In this document: positions 51,089 through 61,700 of the stretch, piece by piece | How positions within the stretch are numbered: position 1 is the first letter of the stretch | Layout of the letters: every line of letters starts with the position of its first letter | DNA from: Terrimonas ginsenosidimutans | Lineage (GTDB): Bacteria; Bacteroidota; Bacteroidia; Chitinophagales; Chitinophagaceae | Direction: 5' to 3' | Length of the DNA stretch: 64,000 nucleotides | NCBI RefSeq assembly: GCF_022012415.1 | Contig: NZ_JAKLTR010000002.1 | Coordinates: 1-64,000, forward strand | The notes under the pieces: model-generated | Database searches by the model: none | What the model saw: only the letters and a program-made list of their open reading frames with translations | What the model was told of the DNA's origin: nothing | Translations under genes and position numbers: made by a program

Positions 51089-51096
51089 CAAAGTTA
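51089..51096 (-). promoter_or_regulatory. -7 promoter box of the basic secretory protein gene
   Basis: TAACTTTG on the reverse strand (51096-51089) matches TAnnTTTG exactly, 67 nt before the ATG at 51022. Confidence 0.5.
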
Positions 51097-51190
51097 GGGG
51101 CCCGGGCGAAACGTTATGGGCTAATTATTCCACGGGTAATTCACGGTGGCATGCCTGACGGATGGTATCATTCTTGACATTAATCGTATT

Positions 51191-51790
51191 ATGGACAAAC
51201 AACAATTAGTACCAGCGCAGGAAAGGGGCAAACAGTTAGATCTTTCGGAAAAAAGAAGTTTTCCTGATCAGGAGGCCGCCGAGCGGGGTTTCAACGCTTC
51301 GTCAGAAAGACTGCTCTTACCGCAGGGCTGGAAAGAGCTTTGCGGGAAAGCCAGCGCAACGTTTGCAGTCATAGCGCCGGATCTGAAGGAGGTAGGCCGG
51401 CCCGTCAATGAGGGCGATTTCCTGCGTATTGATGTCCCCGGGCCAGGTTCAGATGCAGGAGAGGGCTATGATTGGGTACGGGTTGCGATGATCGGATCCA
51501 GTGAAAAAGATGGTGAGCGCAGGCTGGGCATAAAACTGGAACCAGTGGATAACCCAGAAAGTCCGGATGATACAACGGCTCATTTCTTTGAGGCCGGTTC
51601 AAGTTCTACACTGGAGATCATATTAGAAGGTAAAAATATAGAAGCAAGTTATCATGGCCGGAATGAAGTGATCAACAATCAAACAGGTAAACTGTCTGAT
51701 GACGTAAGAAACACGGTGGTAGGAGCGGGGGCAAAGGCGGGATTGTCGGAAGCTCAGTGGGGGGCTTTGCTGAAAGGATTGATAGCGTAA
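51191..51790 (+). CDS. Hypothetical soluble protein
   Basis: 199 residues from the ATG at 51191 (MDKQQLVPAQERGKQLD); an in-frame codon at 51146 would add 15 residues. No signal peptide. The middle (about 75-165) reads as a small beta-barrel with alternating hydrophobics (GDFLRIDVPGPGSDAGEGYDWVRVAMIGSS, RRLGIKLEPVDNPESPDDTTAHFF, SSTLEIILEGKNIEASYHGRNEV); the C-terminal part is helical. I do not recognise a family with certainty. Neighbours (basic secretory peptidase, MscS channel) give no hint. Confidence 0.6.
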   Translation: MDKQQLVPAQERGKQLDLSEKRSFPDQEAAERGFNASSERLLLPQGWKELCGKASATFAVIAPDLKEVGRPVNEGDFLRIDVPGPGSDAGEGYDWVRVAMIGSSEKDGERRLGIKLEPVDNPESPDDTTAHFFEAGSSSTLEIILEGKNIEASYHGRNEVINNQTGKLSDDVRNTVVGAGAKAGLSEAQWGALLKGLIA

Positions 51791-51814
51791 GTTACCGCCC
51801 GGATAACGCTTTCT

Positions 51815-51929
51815 TGGCAGGAGCTTATCTGCGAAATCTGCGCACAACGGTGGAAGTCTGTCCGGGACAGCAAATAATTTCCCTTGATAGTAAGAATAAA
51901 ATCTGCGTAATCAGCGGGAACCTACGCCT
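51815..51929. repeat. Inverted repeat G: degraded TGGCGTAG-type element
   Basis: The right end CGGGAACCTACGCC is the complement of GGCGTAGGTTCCCG, as in the element at 63601; left end TTGGCAGGAGCTTATCTGCG. Inner words CTGCGAAATCTGCGC pair with AATCTGCGTAATCAGCG. Many mismatches. It lies between convergent genes. Confidence 0.6.
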
Positions 51930-51950
51930 CCTTGTATAAATTATATTCCT

Positions 51951-53039
51951 TTACGACTGATTGACCAACTGCTCCTGCGCAAACAACTTCCCATTCCCAT
52001 CTGCCTGCCGGATCACCGTCGTCGGCAACGCAAAGCGAATACCTCGTTTTTCAAATGCTTCCAGTATATCGATAGATACTGACTGATGCGAATTCATAAA
52101 TACCGGGAATTCCGCACTATTGATATAATACACGATCTCATATGTAATGCTGTGTTCTGAGAACGTCTTCAAATGCGCCCGGTCGAACGTGACCATCTCA
52201 TATTTGTCGACGATCTCCTTTATAATGCCCGGGATCTCTTTCAACGTGTGAGCTGGTGTCAGGTAAGAAACACTGATCGTGAACACCATTCTCCTTCTTT
52301 GCAAACGTTTATAGTTCTGGATCACCGTTTTTACCATTTCCGCATTCGGCATAACCAACTGCTGTCCGTCAAGACTTCTCACATGCGAAGTCTTAATGCC
52401 GATCTTTTCCACTATACCGGCATGCGCGCCTACAATAATGAAATCGCCTACTTCAAATGGTTTATCAAAGAAGATCACAAGATAGCTGAACAGGTCGCCC
52501 AATATATTCTGTGCAGCCAGTGCGATCGCTATACCACCGACGCCGAGACCTGCAATGATCGTACGGACATTGTAGCCAAGATTGTCGATCAGCATGATTA
52601 TACCCATTACCCAAACGATCGCCTTCACCACCATCAATATTCCGTTCAGCTGCCGGATGCGTTCCTGCGGTTCATTTTTTCGCTCCATATAGATCGTGAG
52701 CACTCCGCAGACAAGGTAATTGATCAGCCGGACGCCGTAGTAGGTGGTGATCACCATGAGTGCCGCAGAAAGGATCCGGTCAAATTTCGGATGCAGGTTC
52801 AACTGGTTGATGATAATATAATTGATCCACAAATACCCGAAGGGCAACAAGTAATCCTGTATAGTTTTTATCAATATGTCGTCAGTCTGTGTTGCTGTCG
52901 ACTGTGTTCGCTTCTTAATGCCAGCGATCACCTTATGCCTGAGTAATTTTAATACAGCCCATGCGACTATAATGCTGCCCGCTGCGATCAGATAGGCCGT
53001 TACCGTATTTCCCCAATAAACATTATTCAGTATATCCAT
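51951..53039 (-). CDS. MscS-type mechanosensitive ion channel
   Basis: 362 residues. Four hydrophobic segments (about 12-30, 63-82, 90-112 and 135-165), then the pore-lining helix with Gly/Ala pattern TIIAGLGVGGIAIALAAQNILGDLFS (in substance, about 160-185), followed by the MscS beta-domain (IIFFDKPFEVGDFIIVGAHAGIVEKIGIKTSHVRSLDGQQLVMPN) and C-terminal alpha-beta domain. It opens on membrane tension and lets solutes out in hypo-osmotic shock. The gene is alone; the region 53040-53453 upstream holds no gene. Confidence 0.93.
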   Translation of the reverse strand: MDILNNVYWGNTVTAYLIAAGSIIVAWAVLKLLRHKVIAGIKKRTQSTATQTDDILIKTIQDYLLPFGYLWINYIIINQLNLHPKFDRILSAALMVITTYYGVRLINYLVCGVLTIYMERKNEPQERIRQLNGILMVVKAIVWVMGIIMLIDNLGYNVRTIIAGLGVGGIAIALAAQNILGDLFSYLVIFFDKPFEVGDFIIVGAHAGIVEKIGIKTSHVRSLDGQQLVMPNAEMVKTVIQNYKRLQRRRMVFTISVSYLTPAHTLKEIPGIIKEIVDKYEMVTFDRAHLKTFSEHSITYEIVYYINSAEFPVFMNSHQSVSIDILEAFEKRGIRFALPTTVIRQADGNGKLFAQEQLVNQS

Positions 53040-53453
53040 AACCAGATCAAAAAATGTCCACCCTGCCGCCAGAATTGTGCCAGTGTAGGCACGCTTCGAT
53101 TAGAGGCTTTCTCATTAAGAAACATCTAATCTGATGCGTTGAGCTGGGCGGACACGGTATGCTTTTTCACCTATCCTTCAACCCGAAGCTTGGGTCACAC
53201 AGGACCGCTATGGTTTTCCTTTTACAAGCGGAGCTTTTTGCGCCCATCGCGGTAGCAGGCGACCTTTGCAATACTCACACGCCCGTTAAAATCCTGGTCT
53301 GCCCGGCTTCATCGCTTAATTTGATCCGGACGCTGGTTATCTCAAGGGAAATATCTGATCCGTGGCAGTCATATGTCACTCCTGAACCCGAAAAAGATTA
53401 ATTTGTATGATCATTCCCAGCGGAAATCTGCTGTCGTATTAAAAAATCTAACG
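53040..53453. other. 414-bp gap between divergent MscS and ThuA genes
   Basis: No gene with protein-like composition seen. A hairpin GATTAGA...TCTAATC at 53098-53131, with inner CTTTCT/AGAAA pairing, is the only clear structure. Confidence 0.4.
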
Positions 53454-54239
53454 ATGAAATGGTCCGTTTATCTGTCATTTTTACTTGCATTATCGGGTAT
53501 CACTCTTTTTATATCATGGAAAAACAAAAAGGGCGGCAAGCCCCGGATACTAGTTTTTACTAAAACGGCCGGTTTTTATCATACATCCATTCCCGCAGGG
53601 AGGTTAGCAATTGTTAAACTTGGCGAAGAAAATGGCTTCGATGTAGACACGAGTTCTTCCAGCACGATCATTACCAAAAAGAATCTGAAGAAGTATGCTG
53701 CCGTTGTATTTCTAAGCACAACAGGTAATGTGTTTGATACTGTTCAGCAGGCAGACTTTGAGCAGTATATTAAGGGCGGTGGCGGCTTTGTTGGGATACA
53801 CGCTGCATCAGATACAGAGTATGACTGGCCATGGTTTGGAAAACTGGTGGGTGGATACTTTTTAAGTCATCCGAAAATTCAGGATGCCACTCTGCAGGTG
53901 ACCGACACTTCTCATCTCTCCACCGCTCATCTTCCGGGTGTCTGGAACCGGAAAGATGAATGGTATAATTTCAAACAGCTCAACACCAGTACAAAGGTGC
54001 TGATCAGAATTGATGAAAGCTCTTACCAGGGCGGTGCCAATGGAGCAGATCATCCAATGGCATGGTACCATGAATATGATGGTGGCCGCGCATGGTATAC
54101 CGCACTGGGACACACTGATGAATCCTATAAAGAACCGCTCTTTTTGCAACATCTGTTAGGTGGTATAAAATATGCTATCGGGAAGGACTCAAAACCCGAT
54201 TATCGCAAAGCGGGGGCGAAGAGAGCGCAGAAAGGTTGA
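53454..54239 (+). CDS. ThuA-like domain protein
   Basis: 261 residues from the ATG at 53454 (MKWSVYLSFLLALSGITLFI); the frame is open to 53373 but a signal or anchor helix opens the later start. One ThuA domain (PRILVFTKTAGFYHTSIPAG, AVVFLSTTGNVFDTVQQADFEQYIKGGGGFVGIHAASDTEYDW, LTVGGYF-like region, and ADHPMAWYHEYDGGRAWYTALGHTDESY), a class-I glutamine-amidotransferase-like fold. Family members are linked to trehalose use and to sugar oxidation, often beside sugar dehydrogenases; enzymatic activity is unproven. Periplasmic. It sits before the polysaccharide locus at 54375 but separated by 135 nt with an AT-rich imperfect repeat. Confidence 0.85.
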   Translation: MKWSVYLSFLLALSGITLFISWKNKKGGKPRILVFTKTAGFYHTSIPAGRLAIVKLGEENGFDVDTSSSSTIITKKNLKKYAAVVFLSTTGNVFDTVQQADFEQYIKGGGGFVGIHAASDTEYDWPWFGKLVGGYFLSHPKIQDATLQVTDTSHLSTAHLPGVWNRKDEWYNFKQLNTSTKVLIRIDESSYQGGANGADHPMAWYHEYDGGRAWYTALGHTDESYKEPLFLQHLLGGIKYAIGKDSKPDYRKAGAKRAQKG

Positions 54240-54363
54240 AAGTTTAATTGATAAAGGCTCGATTGTTTTACAACCGGCCGCGAGGCCTCCGGGGAGTGTA
54301 AACTTCTTGTTTAATGTAGAACATCTGTTCATCAAACTTTAAACCTTATAACTTTTAAAGTTT
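54237..54363. repeat. Weak inverted repeat N: GTTTAA-word ends
   Basis: GAAAGTTTAATTGATAAAGG (54238-54257) and CCTTATAACTTTTAAAGTTT (54345-54363) are imperfect complements, the same AT-word type as the hairpin at 15064. Pairing is poor. Confidence 0.35.
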
Positions 54364-54374
54364 CCTATACCTGA

Positions 54375-57300
54375 TTGCTTATGCTACTAAAGAAAAACAT
54401 CCTTCTCCTCGTACTGCTGCTTGCAGGAATTACCGGTTTTTGTAACCGTTTTCCCGTGCGGACACTTGGCATTGATGCAGGCCTTTCCAATAACGCCGTT
54501 ACCTGTATCTACCAGGATCAGCGTGGTTTTATGTGGTTTGGCACCTATGACGGACTTAACCGTTACAACGGATATAACTTTGATGTATTCCGCAATAAGA
54601 TCGGAGACTCAACATCGCTATTGACCAACAGTGTTTATTCAATCGATGGCGATCCGCTAAGAAGAATTTGGGTGGGCGGACAAAAAGGCGCCTGTCTCTT
54701 TGATCCTTCCAAATCAGCGTTTGAATCTGTTTACTATTACAGCGCAGACAGAAAACAGCTTTCTCCGGTAAAAGATAATGTGCACGTCGTAAGATCTGTG
54801 GGTGACAGAATGCTGATCGGGACAAACCATTCCGGGCTGCTTGTATTTGAAGCGGGGGCAAAGACTGGTAAGCAGATCTCATTGCCGGGTACAGCTGCTA
54901 ACCAGACTACCTATGATGTAACAGCGATCGAAGCAGGTGCCGATGGCTCGGTCTGGATCTTTATACAACAACAGGGTGTGTTCAAATATAACACGCGTAC
55001 TGGCCAGCTTGCATTGGTGAATGACCATATCAAACAGGCAAACTGTTTTAAACGATCATCCGCAGGAACGCTATGGGTAGGTAATGAAAAAGGGTTGTAT
55101 CGTTATGACGGTAAGAACAATCAGTACTCTTCCAGCTATCTGGCAACGCCCTGCAAAGTCGTAAGTATTTCTGAAGACAGCAAAGGTATATTATGGATCG
55201 CATCGGATGGAGGAGGTTTGTTATTCCTGGATCAGTCATCCCCGGAGGCGAAAACATTCACTGATCTGGATGGCCGGTCCCCGATCAACAGCAATGCGGT
55301 CTATTCTATTTACGAGGATAAGGACGGCCGTAAATGGATCGGGACATTGCGCGGTGGGATCAATATCATTGAACCGCATGTGGAAAGGTTCAGACAGGTA
55401 TCTTATATGAAAGCCGGCCCCGCGGATGCCGCGGATAATTTTATTCTTTCATTCTGTGAAGATAGAACGGGGAATCTCTGGATCGGTACAGACGGTGCGG
55501 GATTGAAATACTGGAACCGTAAAGCCAATTCATTCCAGGAATACCGCCGGCAACCCTCCGTGCCGGGATCATTGAGCAGCAATTTTATTACGAATATCTT
55601 TTGTGATGAGAATGATCATACCTGGGTGTCCACCTGGTTTGGAGGAGTCAGCCGTTTTGATCCGGCAACAAAACAATTCAAACAATACAGGTTGTTCAAT
55701 GATAAGACAGGCGAGGCGGAAAATAATGTTTGGGTATTGTATGAAGACAAGCAGAAAAGACTTTGGGCCGGCGCTACCAATGACGGATCACTTTACTATT
55801 ATGAGCCGGCTAAAGATCAGTTCGTTCTTTTTGATGATAAGGTGCAGAACCTTCAGTGCATTGCCGAAGACAGCAAGGGCGAATTATGGGGTGGCAACTA
55901 TGCAGAGCTGATCAGGGTTGACCGGGTACAGAAGAAACATCGTGTGTATTCTGTTGGCTACACGATCCGCAGTATACATGAAGATGCTGCACATAACTTC
56001 TGGGTCGGAACACAGGAAGGCGGGTTGTTGCTGTTTGATCGCAACACCGGCCACTACGAGCAATTCACAACAAATGAAGGGTTGCCCAACAATACTATCT
56101 TAAGGATCCTTGAAGATAAAAAAGGCCATCTGTGGTTAAGCACGTACAATGGCCTTTCCCGGTTTGATATAAAAACAAGAACGTTCCGTAACTATTCCCG
56201 GCTTGACGGCTTGCAGAATAATCAGTTCAGTTTTAATGCAGCCCTTGAACTACGCAACGGAGAGTTTGCCTTTGGTGGTATTCACGGGTTCAACCTGTTC
56301 TATCCCGACAGTGTCAGAGACGAGTCCGTATCCCCGCCGATCTTTCTTACAGGCCTGACCATCGATGGCAGAACTGCCGGTGAAGTGCCCCGGTACATTA
56401 CCGGACGGGAGAACGAAAATATCAGGAAGGTAAAGTTGCCTTATGATCGCGCGGTGGTAACGCTCGACTTCCTGGCGCTGGCATACGCCGACGCTGACAA
56501 GATCAGCTATGCCTACCTTTTGGAAGGATGGGATAAGAACTGGAATAATGTGAACAGCATCAGAACGGCCAACTATTCCCGTTTACAGGAGGGCAATTAT
56601 TCATTCTATGTAAAGATCAAGAAGCCGGATGGTAAATGGAGTGACCCCGAACTGTTGCTGGAGATCACCGTTCTTCCTCCCTGGTACAGAACCTGGTGGG
56701 CCTACACGCTCTACCTGCTTGCAGCAGCACTGGCAATCTATTTATATATCCGTTACACAAAAAGACAGGAACGTTTGCGCTACGAAATAAAACTTGCGCA
56801 TATCGAGAACGAAAAGGACCGGGAACTGACCGAAAAGAAACTCTCATTCTTCACCAATGTAGCACATGAATTCAGAACACCCGTCTCCCTGATCATCAAT
56901 CCCCTTCGCGAGATCATTCAGGGCCGCCAGCCGGAGAAGGATAAACAGGAGTTGAATATAGTATACCGGAATGCGAGACGATTGCTCAGCCTGGTGGACC
57001 AGCTGCTGTTATTCCGTAAAGCCGATAGCGGGGCTGATGTGCTGAAGATCTCCCGCCTGAATGTCACTGATATTTGCAATGAAGTATTCCAGTGTTTTGT
57101 ACAGCAGGCAAAAACAAAAAACATCAGGTTTGAGTTTGTAGTACCGGAGCAACCGCTGGAGATCTATGGGGACAATGAAAAACTGGAGATCGTATTATTT
57201 AACCTGTTTTCCAACGCATTCAAATACACACCCTCTGGCGGAACAATTCAATGCCGTGTGGAAGATACCGCAGATGGCGTGGTGATCCGCGTGCTGGACA

Positions 57301-58439
57301 CGGGTTGTGGTATTGGAAAAGAAGATGCGGCACGCGTGTTTGAAAGATTTCAGCAGGCTTCTGCCCGCGCTCCCAAAACCGGTTTCGGAATCGGACTGTA
57401 TCTCTCCAAAGCATTCATTGAAAGCCATGGGGGCACAATTACATTGAACAGTGTGCCGGGAAAAGGTAGTGAGTTTGTGATCACTTTGAAAAAAGGAAAA
57501 ACACATCTGCCTGAAGATTATATTCTTTTTACTAATGAGAATGAGCATCAGTTGCTGGGAGAGCTGATAGAAGAACAGGTGCCTGTTGTAAATGTCACGA
57601 AATCGCCTGAAGCACCTCTCTCTGAAGAGTTGGTGACTGATAAAAAAACGATCCTGGTGGTGGACGATAATATCGAAATGCGGGAGTACCTGCAGCATAT
57701 CTTTAATCAGAACTATATCATCTTCACTGCACCGAACGGTTTGGAAGGATTTGAACAGGCGGGTCATCATATGCCGGATCTTATCATCAGTGACGTAAAT
57801 ATGGATGGCATTGACGGGCTGGAACTGTGCCGTCGATTGAAAAGATCAGAGGGGCTGGGGCATATCCCCGTGATCCTTCTCACCGCCTCTTCCTCTGCGG
57901 AAGCGCAGCTGAAAGGAATAGAAGGAGGGGCTGATGATTATATCACCAAGCCTTTCGACGCGCAATTACTGCTGGCGAGGGTGAACAGCATTTTGAAGAA
58001 CAGGAATGCCCTGCAGCGGTATTTCTTTGATAAGATCACCTTGCAGGATTCTGCAGTGAAAGTGCCGGCGGAATACCGCGACTTTCTAAAGCAGTGCATC
58101 CATCTGGTGGAGGATAATATCGAAACAGAGAATTTCACGATCCAGCAATTCGCCCGGGCCATGGGAATGAGCCGCTCGGCATTATATAACAAGGTCAAAC
58201 ATATTTCGGGGCAGTCGCTCAACGCTTTTGTGCGGTCCATCCGGCTTCGCCGGGCCGCCGTTCTCATGATCCGCGAGCGGATGAATGTGAACCAGGCAGC
58301 CTTCCAGGTCGGGATCGGCGATGTCCGGTATTTCCGGGAGCAGTTCGTTAAACTGTTCGGGATGACCCCGTCGGAGTATATAAAAAAGTACCGGCAGTCG
58401 TTCAACGGCGATCTGAATCTTCTGAAGTCAGATCAGTAA
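54375..58439 (+). CDS. Hybrid two-component system sensor-regulator (HTCS) of a polysaccharide utilisation locus
   Basis: 1354 residues, inner-membrane protein joining all parts of a two-component system. Signal peptide 1-23; about 14 propeller repeats in the periplasm (30-650, with YQDQRGFMWFGTYDGLNRYNG, ENVWVLYEDKQKRLWAG); Y_Y_Y domain (about 690-765); membrane helix 774-797; histidine kinase with H831 in NVAHEFRTP and an ATPase domain (NLFSNAFKYTPSGG, GIGLYLSKAFIESHGG); receiver domain with D1097, D1098 and phospho-acceptor D1140; AraC-type HTH from about 1240 to 1345. It should sense an oligosaccharide in the periplasm and activate the SusC/SusD genes downstream. Followed by the repeat at 58468 and a terminator at 58622. 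Confidence 0.95.
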   Translation: MLMLLKKNILLLVLLLAGITGFCNRFPVRTLGIDAGLSNNAVTCIYQDQRGFMWFGTYDGLNRYNGYNFDVFRNKIGDSTSLLTNSVYSIDGDPLRRIWVGGQKGACLFDPSKSAFESVYYYSADRKQLSPVKDNVHVVRSVGDRMLIGTNHSGLLVFEAGAKTGKQISLPGTAANQTTYDVTAIEAGADGSVWIFIQQQGVFKYNTRTGQLALVNDHIKQANCFKRSSAGTLWVGNEKGLYRYDGKNNQYSSSYLATPCKVVSISEDSKGILWIASDGGGLLFLDQSSPEAKTFTDLDGRSPINSNAVYSIYEDKDGRKWIGTLRGGINIIEPHVERFRQVSYMKAGPADAADNFILSFCEDRTGNLWIGTDGAGLKYWNRKANSFQEYRRQPSVPGSLSSNFITNIFCDENDHTWVSTWFGGVSRFDPATKQFKQYRLFNDKTGEAENNVWVLYEDKQKRLWAGATNDGSLYYYEPAKDQFVLFDDKVQNLQCIAEDSKGELWGGNYAELIRVDRVQKKHRVYSVGYTIRSIHEDAAHNFWVGTQEGGLLLFDRNTGHYEQFTTNEGLPNNTILRILEDKKGHLWLSTYNGLSRFDIKTRTFRNYSRLDGLQNNQFSFNAALELRNGEFAFGGIHGFNLFYPDSVRDESVSPPIFLTGLTIDGRTAGEVPRYITGRENENIRKVKLPYDRAVVTLDFLALAYADADKISYAYLLEGWDKNWNNVNSIRTANYSRLQEGNYSFYVKIKKPDGKWSDPELLLEITVLPPWYRTWWAYTLYLLAAALAIYLYIRYTKRQERLRYEIKLAHIENEKDRELTEKKLSFFTNVAHEFRTPVSLIINPLREIIQGRQPEKDKQELNIVYRNARRLLSLVDQLLLFRKADSGADVLKISRLNVTDICNEVFQCFVQQAKTKNIRFEFVVPEQPLEIYGDNEKLEIVLFNLFSNAFKYTPSGGTIQCRVEDTADGVVIRVLDTGCGIGKEDAARVFERFQQASARAPKTGFGIGLYLSKAFIESHGGTITLNSVPGKGSEFVITLKKGKTHLPEDYILFTNENEHQLLGELIEEQVPVVNVTKSPEAPLSEELVTDKKTILVVDDNIEMREYLQHIFNQNYIIFTAPNGLEGFEQAGHHMPDLIISDVNMDGIDGLELCRRLKRSEGLGHIPVILLTASSSAEAQLKGIEGGADDYITKPFDAQLLLARVNSILKNRNALQRYFFDKITLQDSAVKVPAEYRDFLKQCIHLVEDNIETENFTIQQFARAMGMSRSALYNKVKHISGQSLNAFVRSIRLRRAAVLMIRERMNVNQAAFQVGIGDVRYFREQFVKLFGMTPSEYIKKYRQSFNGDLNLLKSDQ

Positions 58440-58467
58440 TTGGTAGCCCGTGCCGTTGTAATTGGGG

Positions 58468-58583
58468 CGGCGTAGGGAATCGCTAAGGACGCTGAGCTCC
58501 GCCAAGGGCGCAAAGGAAGGAAGCTTTCGCGGTTCTTTGCGCCGTTGGCGTTCCTCTGTATCCTTTGCGATACTCCTACGCCA
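58468..58583. repeat. Inverted repeat C: TGGCGTAG-type element
   Basis: Left end CGGCGTAGGGAATCGCTAAG, right end CTTTGCGATACTCCTACGCC. Inner words GACGCTGAGCTCCGCCAAGG and GCGCAAAGG pair with CGCGGTTCTTTGCGCCGTT through some mismatches. Begins 29 nt after the HTCS stop. Confidence 0.8.
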
Positions 58584-58621
58584 CTCAATTGCTTAGTTAT
58601 TGAAAATCAACATTATTTATC

Positions 58622-58660
58622 AGGGGGTAAATTGCCAATAACAATTTACCCCCTATTTTT
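58622..58660 (+). terminator. Intrinsic terminator after the HTCS gene
   Basis: AGGGGGTAAATTG (58622-58634) pairs perfectly with CAATTTACCCCCT (58642-58654), 13 bp, loop CCAATAA, followed by ATTTTTT. It separates the regulator from the SusC/SusD operon. Confidence 0.88.
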
Positions 58661-58771
58661 TCGCCGTTAATCCACCGTATTCAGTGGTTGTATGATGTTA
58701 TCTTAGATCATCGTGGACCGGACACTGTTTGTTCCCCGAATCCTTTTTAAAACATAAACTTGCTTGCTTTT

Positions 58772-61700
58772 ATGAGACTACTGCCATGCCTTCGGGCGGC
58801 GCGATTCCCGTTTTTGCGCCCACATCGCTTACTTTACTTTTTCTTACTCCTTTTATCAACTTCCGTTTTTGCCCAGCAGACTATCAGGGGCGTTGTTCAA
58901 TCTTCCGGGGCTCCGGTTGCGGGGGTAACAGTTACCCTTAAAGGAACCAGCACTGCCACCACAACAGATGAACAGGGACGGTTTTCGATAAGCGCTCCTG
59001 CAGGCGCCGTTCTGGCGTTCTCGCATGTAAATTATACAGCCTATGAGCTGGCGGCCGATGCTTCTTCCGAAATGCGGATCCAGCTGGAACTGGTGAGCGG
59101 CAATTTGGGTGAAGTGGTTGTGGTGGGGTATAACAGCCAGCGCAAGGCGACCGTTACCGGATCAATCTCCGTCGTGAAAGGCGCCGATCTGGTAAAGAGC
59201 CCTCAGCCCAACGTTTCCAACTCGCTCGCGGGTCGTTTCTCCGGGATCGTGATCAATAACCGCGCAGGTGAGCCTGGCTATGACGGTTCGTCTTTTACCA
59301 TCCGCGGACTGGCCACAACCGGTAATAATGATGTACTGATCGTCGTGGATGGAGTACCCGGGCAGGTGGGTGGCCTGGAACGTCTCAATCCGAATGATAT
59401 CGAAAGTATCTCGGTTTTGAAAGATGCATCCGCAGCCATCTATGGTAGCCGGGCGGCAAACGGGGTGATACTCGTCACTACAAAGCGTGGTAAAACCGGA
59501 AAGCCAACGATCGACGCAAGCTTCAACCAGGGTTTCTCTTCTCCAACACGCCTGCCTAAAATGGCTGACGCGGCCACATATGCAACCATCTCCAATGAGA
59601 TCGCTTATTATAATAATAAAGCAGGCGGTATGAATCAGCAGTATTCCGCTGATGATATCACGAAGTTTGGAAATGGCAGCGATCCGCTGAACTATCCCAA
59701 TACTGACTGGGCAAAAGAAACCCTGAATGGTTCAGCTTTGCAGAACCAGGCGAACGTTTCAGTTGCCGGCGGCTCTGAAAATGTACGCTACTATGTTTCT
59801 GCCGGTGCAGTATACCAGGACGGTCTATATAAAAATGGTGCAACGAAATACAAACAATACAGTTTCCGCTCGAACATCGATGCGAACATCACCAAAGACT
59901 TCAAGGTTGGCTTGTATCTTTCGGGAAGAGAAGAAGACCGTCAGTATCCTGTAGCAGGTGCAGGTGATATCTTCCGGTCTATCTATCGTGCATATTCAAC
60001 CATTCCGGCAAGATATCCGAATGGACTTCCTTCAAACGGTATCGAAGGCAGCAACCCGGTGATGATGGCAACGGATATCGGCGGCATCACCAAAAACCCA
60101 ACCCAGGTATTCAACGGGATCCTGAAAGCCAGCTATAATATCGCTGCTGTACAGGGATTATCGATCGATGGTTTTGCCGCATTTGACAAATCATGGTCAT
60201 TCAGCAAAACGTTCAGCGTTCCTTACCTGCTGTATTCCTATAACCGTGCAACGAATGCCTATACATCCCGCATTGTAGGCGGGTCCAATAACGCTGCTTC
60301 GCTTAATCAAAGCCAGCAGAATCTTGGTCAGGCTACTTACAATATCAAGCTGAACTTCAACAGGCGTTTTGGTAGTCATGGTCTGAACACCTTTATCGGT
60401 TATGAGCAAAGCAGCATCAGGAGAGATAATATGGGCGCATCCAGGATCAACTTCCTGAGTATCCTTACTCCTGAATTGACGCAGGGCGGCACAGCTGCGG
60501 CAGACCGCGACAATAGCGGCAGCAGCTATCGCTTTACCCGTAAAAGTTATTTCGGAAAGCTGGGATATGACTTTGATGAGAAATACCTGGCCGAAGTTCA
60601 AATGCGTATAGACGGTTCTTCCACTTTTCCCAAAGGGAATCAGTATGGTTACTTCCCATCAGCATCAGTGGGCTGGCGCATTTCAAAAGAAGCATTCATG
60701 AGCAATGTTTCTTTTGTAAAGGATCTGAAACTTCGTGCTTCATATGGTGCACTGGGTAACGATAACGTTGGATTGTTCCAGTACTTCACCAACTATTCTC
60801 TGAAGAATCAGTTTGTAGTGGAAACAGGAAATGGAACCGTGATCGTACCGGGGCTTGATCTTACCAAACTGGCGAATACGAACATCCATTGGGAAGATTC
60901 CCGTAAAACCGATATCGGTCTGGAAGGTATAGTGTTTGAGAATTTCAATTTCGAGTTCATCTATTTCCGTCAGCAGCGTTCGAATATCCTGGCGGTTCGT
61001 AATGCATCCATTCCGTTTGTATCCGGTATCGTGAATCCTTTCGGCGGTGATCCGCTGGTTCCTTCTGAAAATATCGGCAAGGTGAACAGCAACGGGATTG
61101 AGGCGACACTCGGATACACTAATCGCAAAGGGAAATTCCATTACAGTGTCAACGGTAACTTTACTTATGCAAAAAGCAATATAGTTTTCATAGACGAGGC
61201 GACGGGTGTTTTACCTTATCAGCGTCAGACAGGGCATCCGCTGAACACTTACCTCTTGTATAATTCACTCGGTATTTATCGTACACAGGCGGAAATCGAT
61301 CAGAGTATTCACCTGGCTGGTGCACAACCCGGTGATCTGATCTATGAGGATTATAACAAAGACGGCAAGATCAGTGCCGATGACCAGGTAAGAAGCAATT
61401 ACGGAAATATTCCACGTATTACCTATGGTGCGGTTTTCTCTTTTGACTATGCAAACTTTGATCTGTCTTTTGTACTGGCAGGTCAGGCGCAGGTAAGCCA
61501 GTATGTGCTGCCTGAATCAGGAACCGTTGGTAATTTCTACAGCAGCTGGGCAGACAATCGCTGGAGCCCCAGCAATCCGAATGGAAGTTTTCCCCGTGTA
61601 GACACACGTGCTTCTTCTTCGATCAATGGCGGTTTATATAACAATACATTCTGGTTGAACAATGCATCCTTCCTTCGTATGAAGAACATTGAACTCGGTT

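Noticed and set aside
52173-52946. 257-codon forward frame opposite the MscS gene
   Set aside because: The reverse strand encodes a complete MscS channel with conserved pore helix.
53159-53401. 80-codon forward frame in the MscS-ThuA gap
   Set aside because: Overlaps the next gene's leader, no domain or signal; composition not protein-like.
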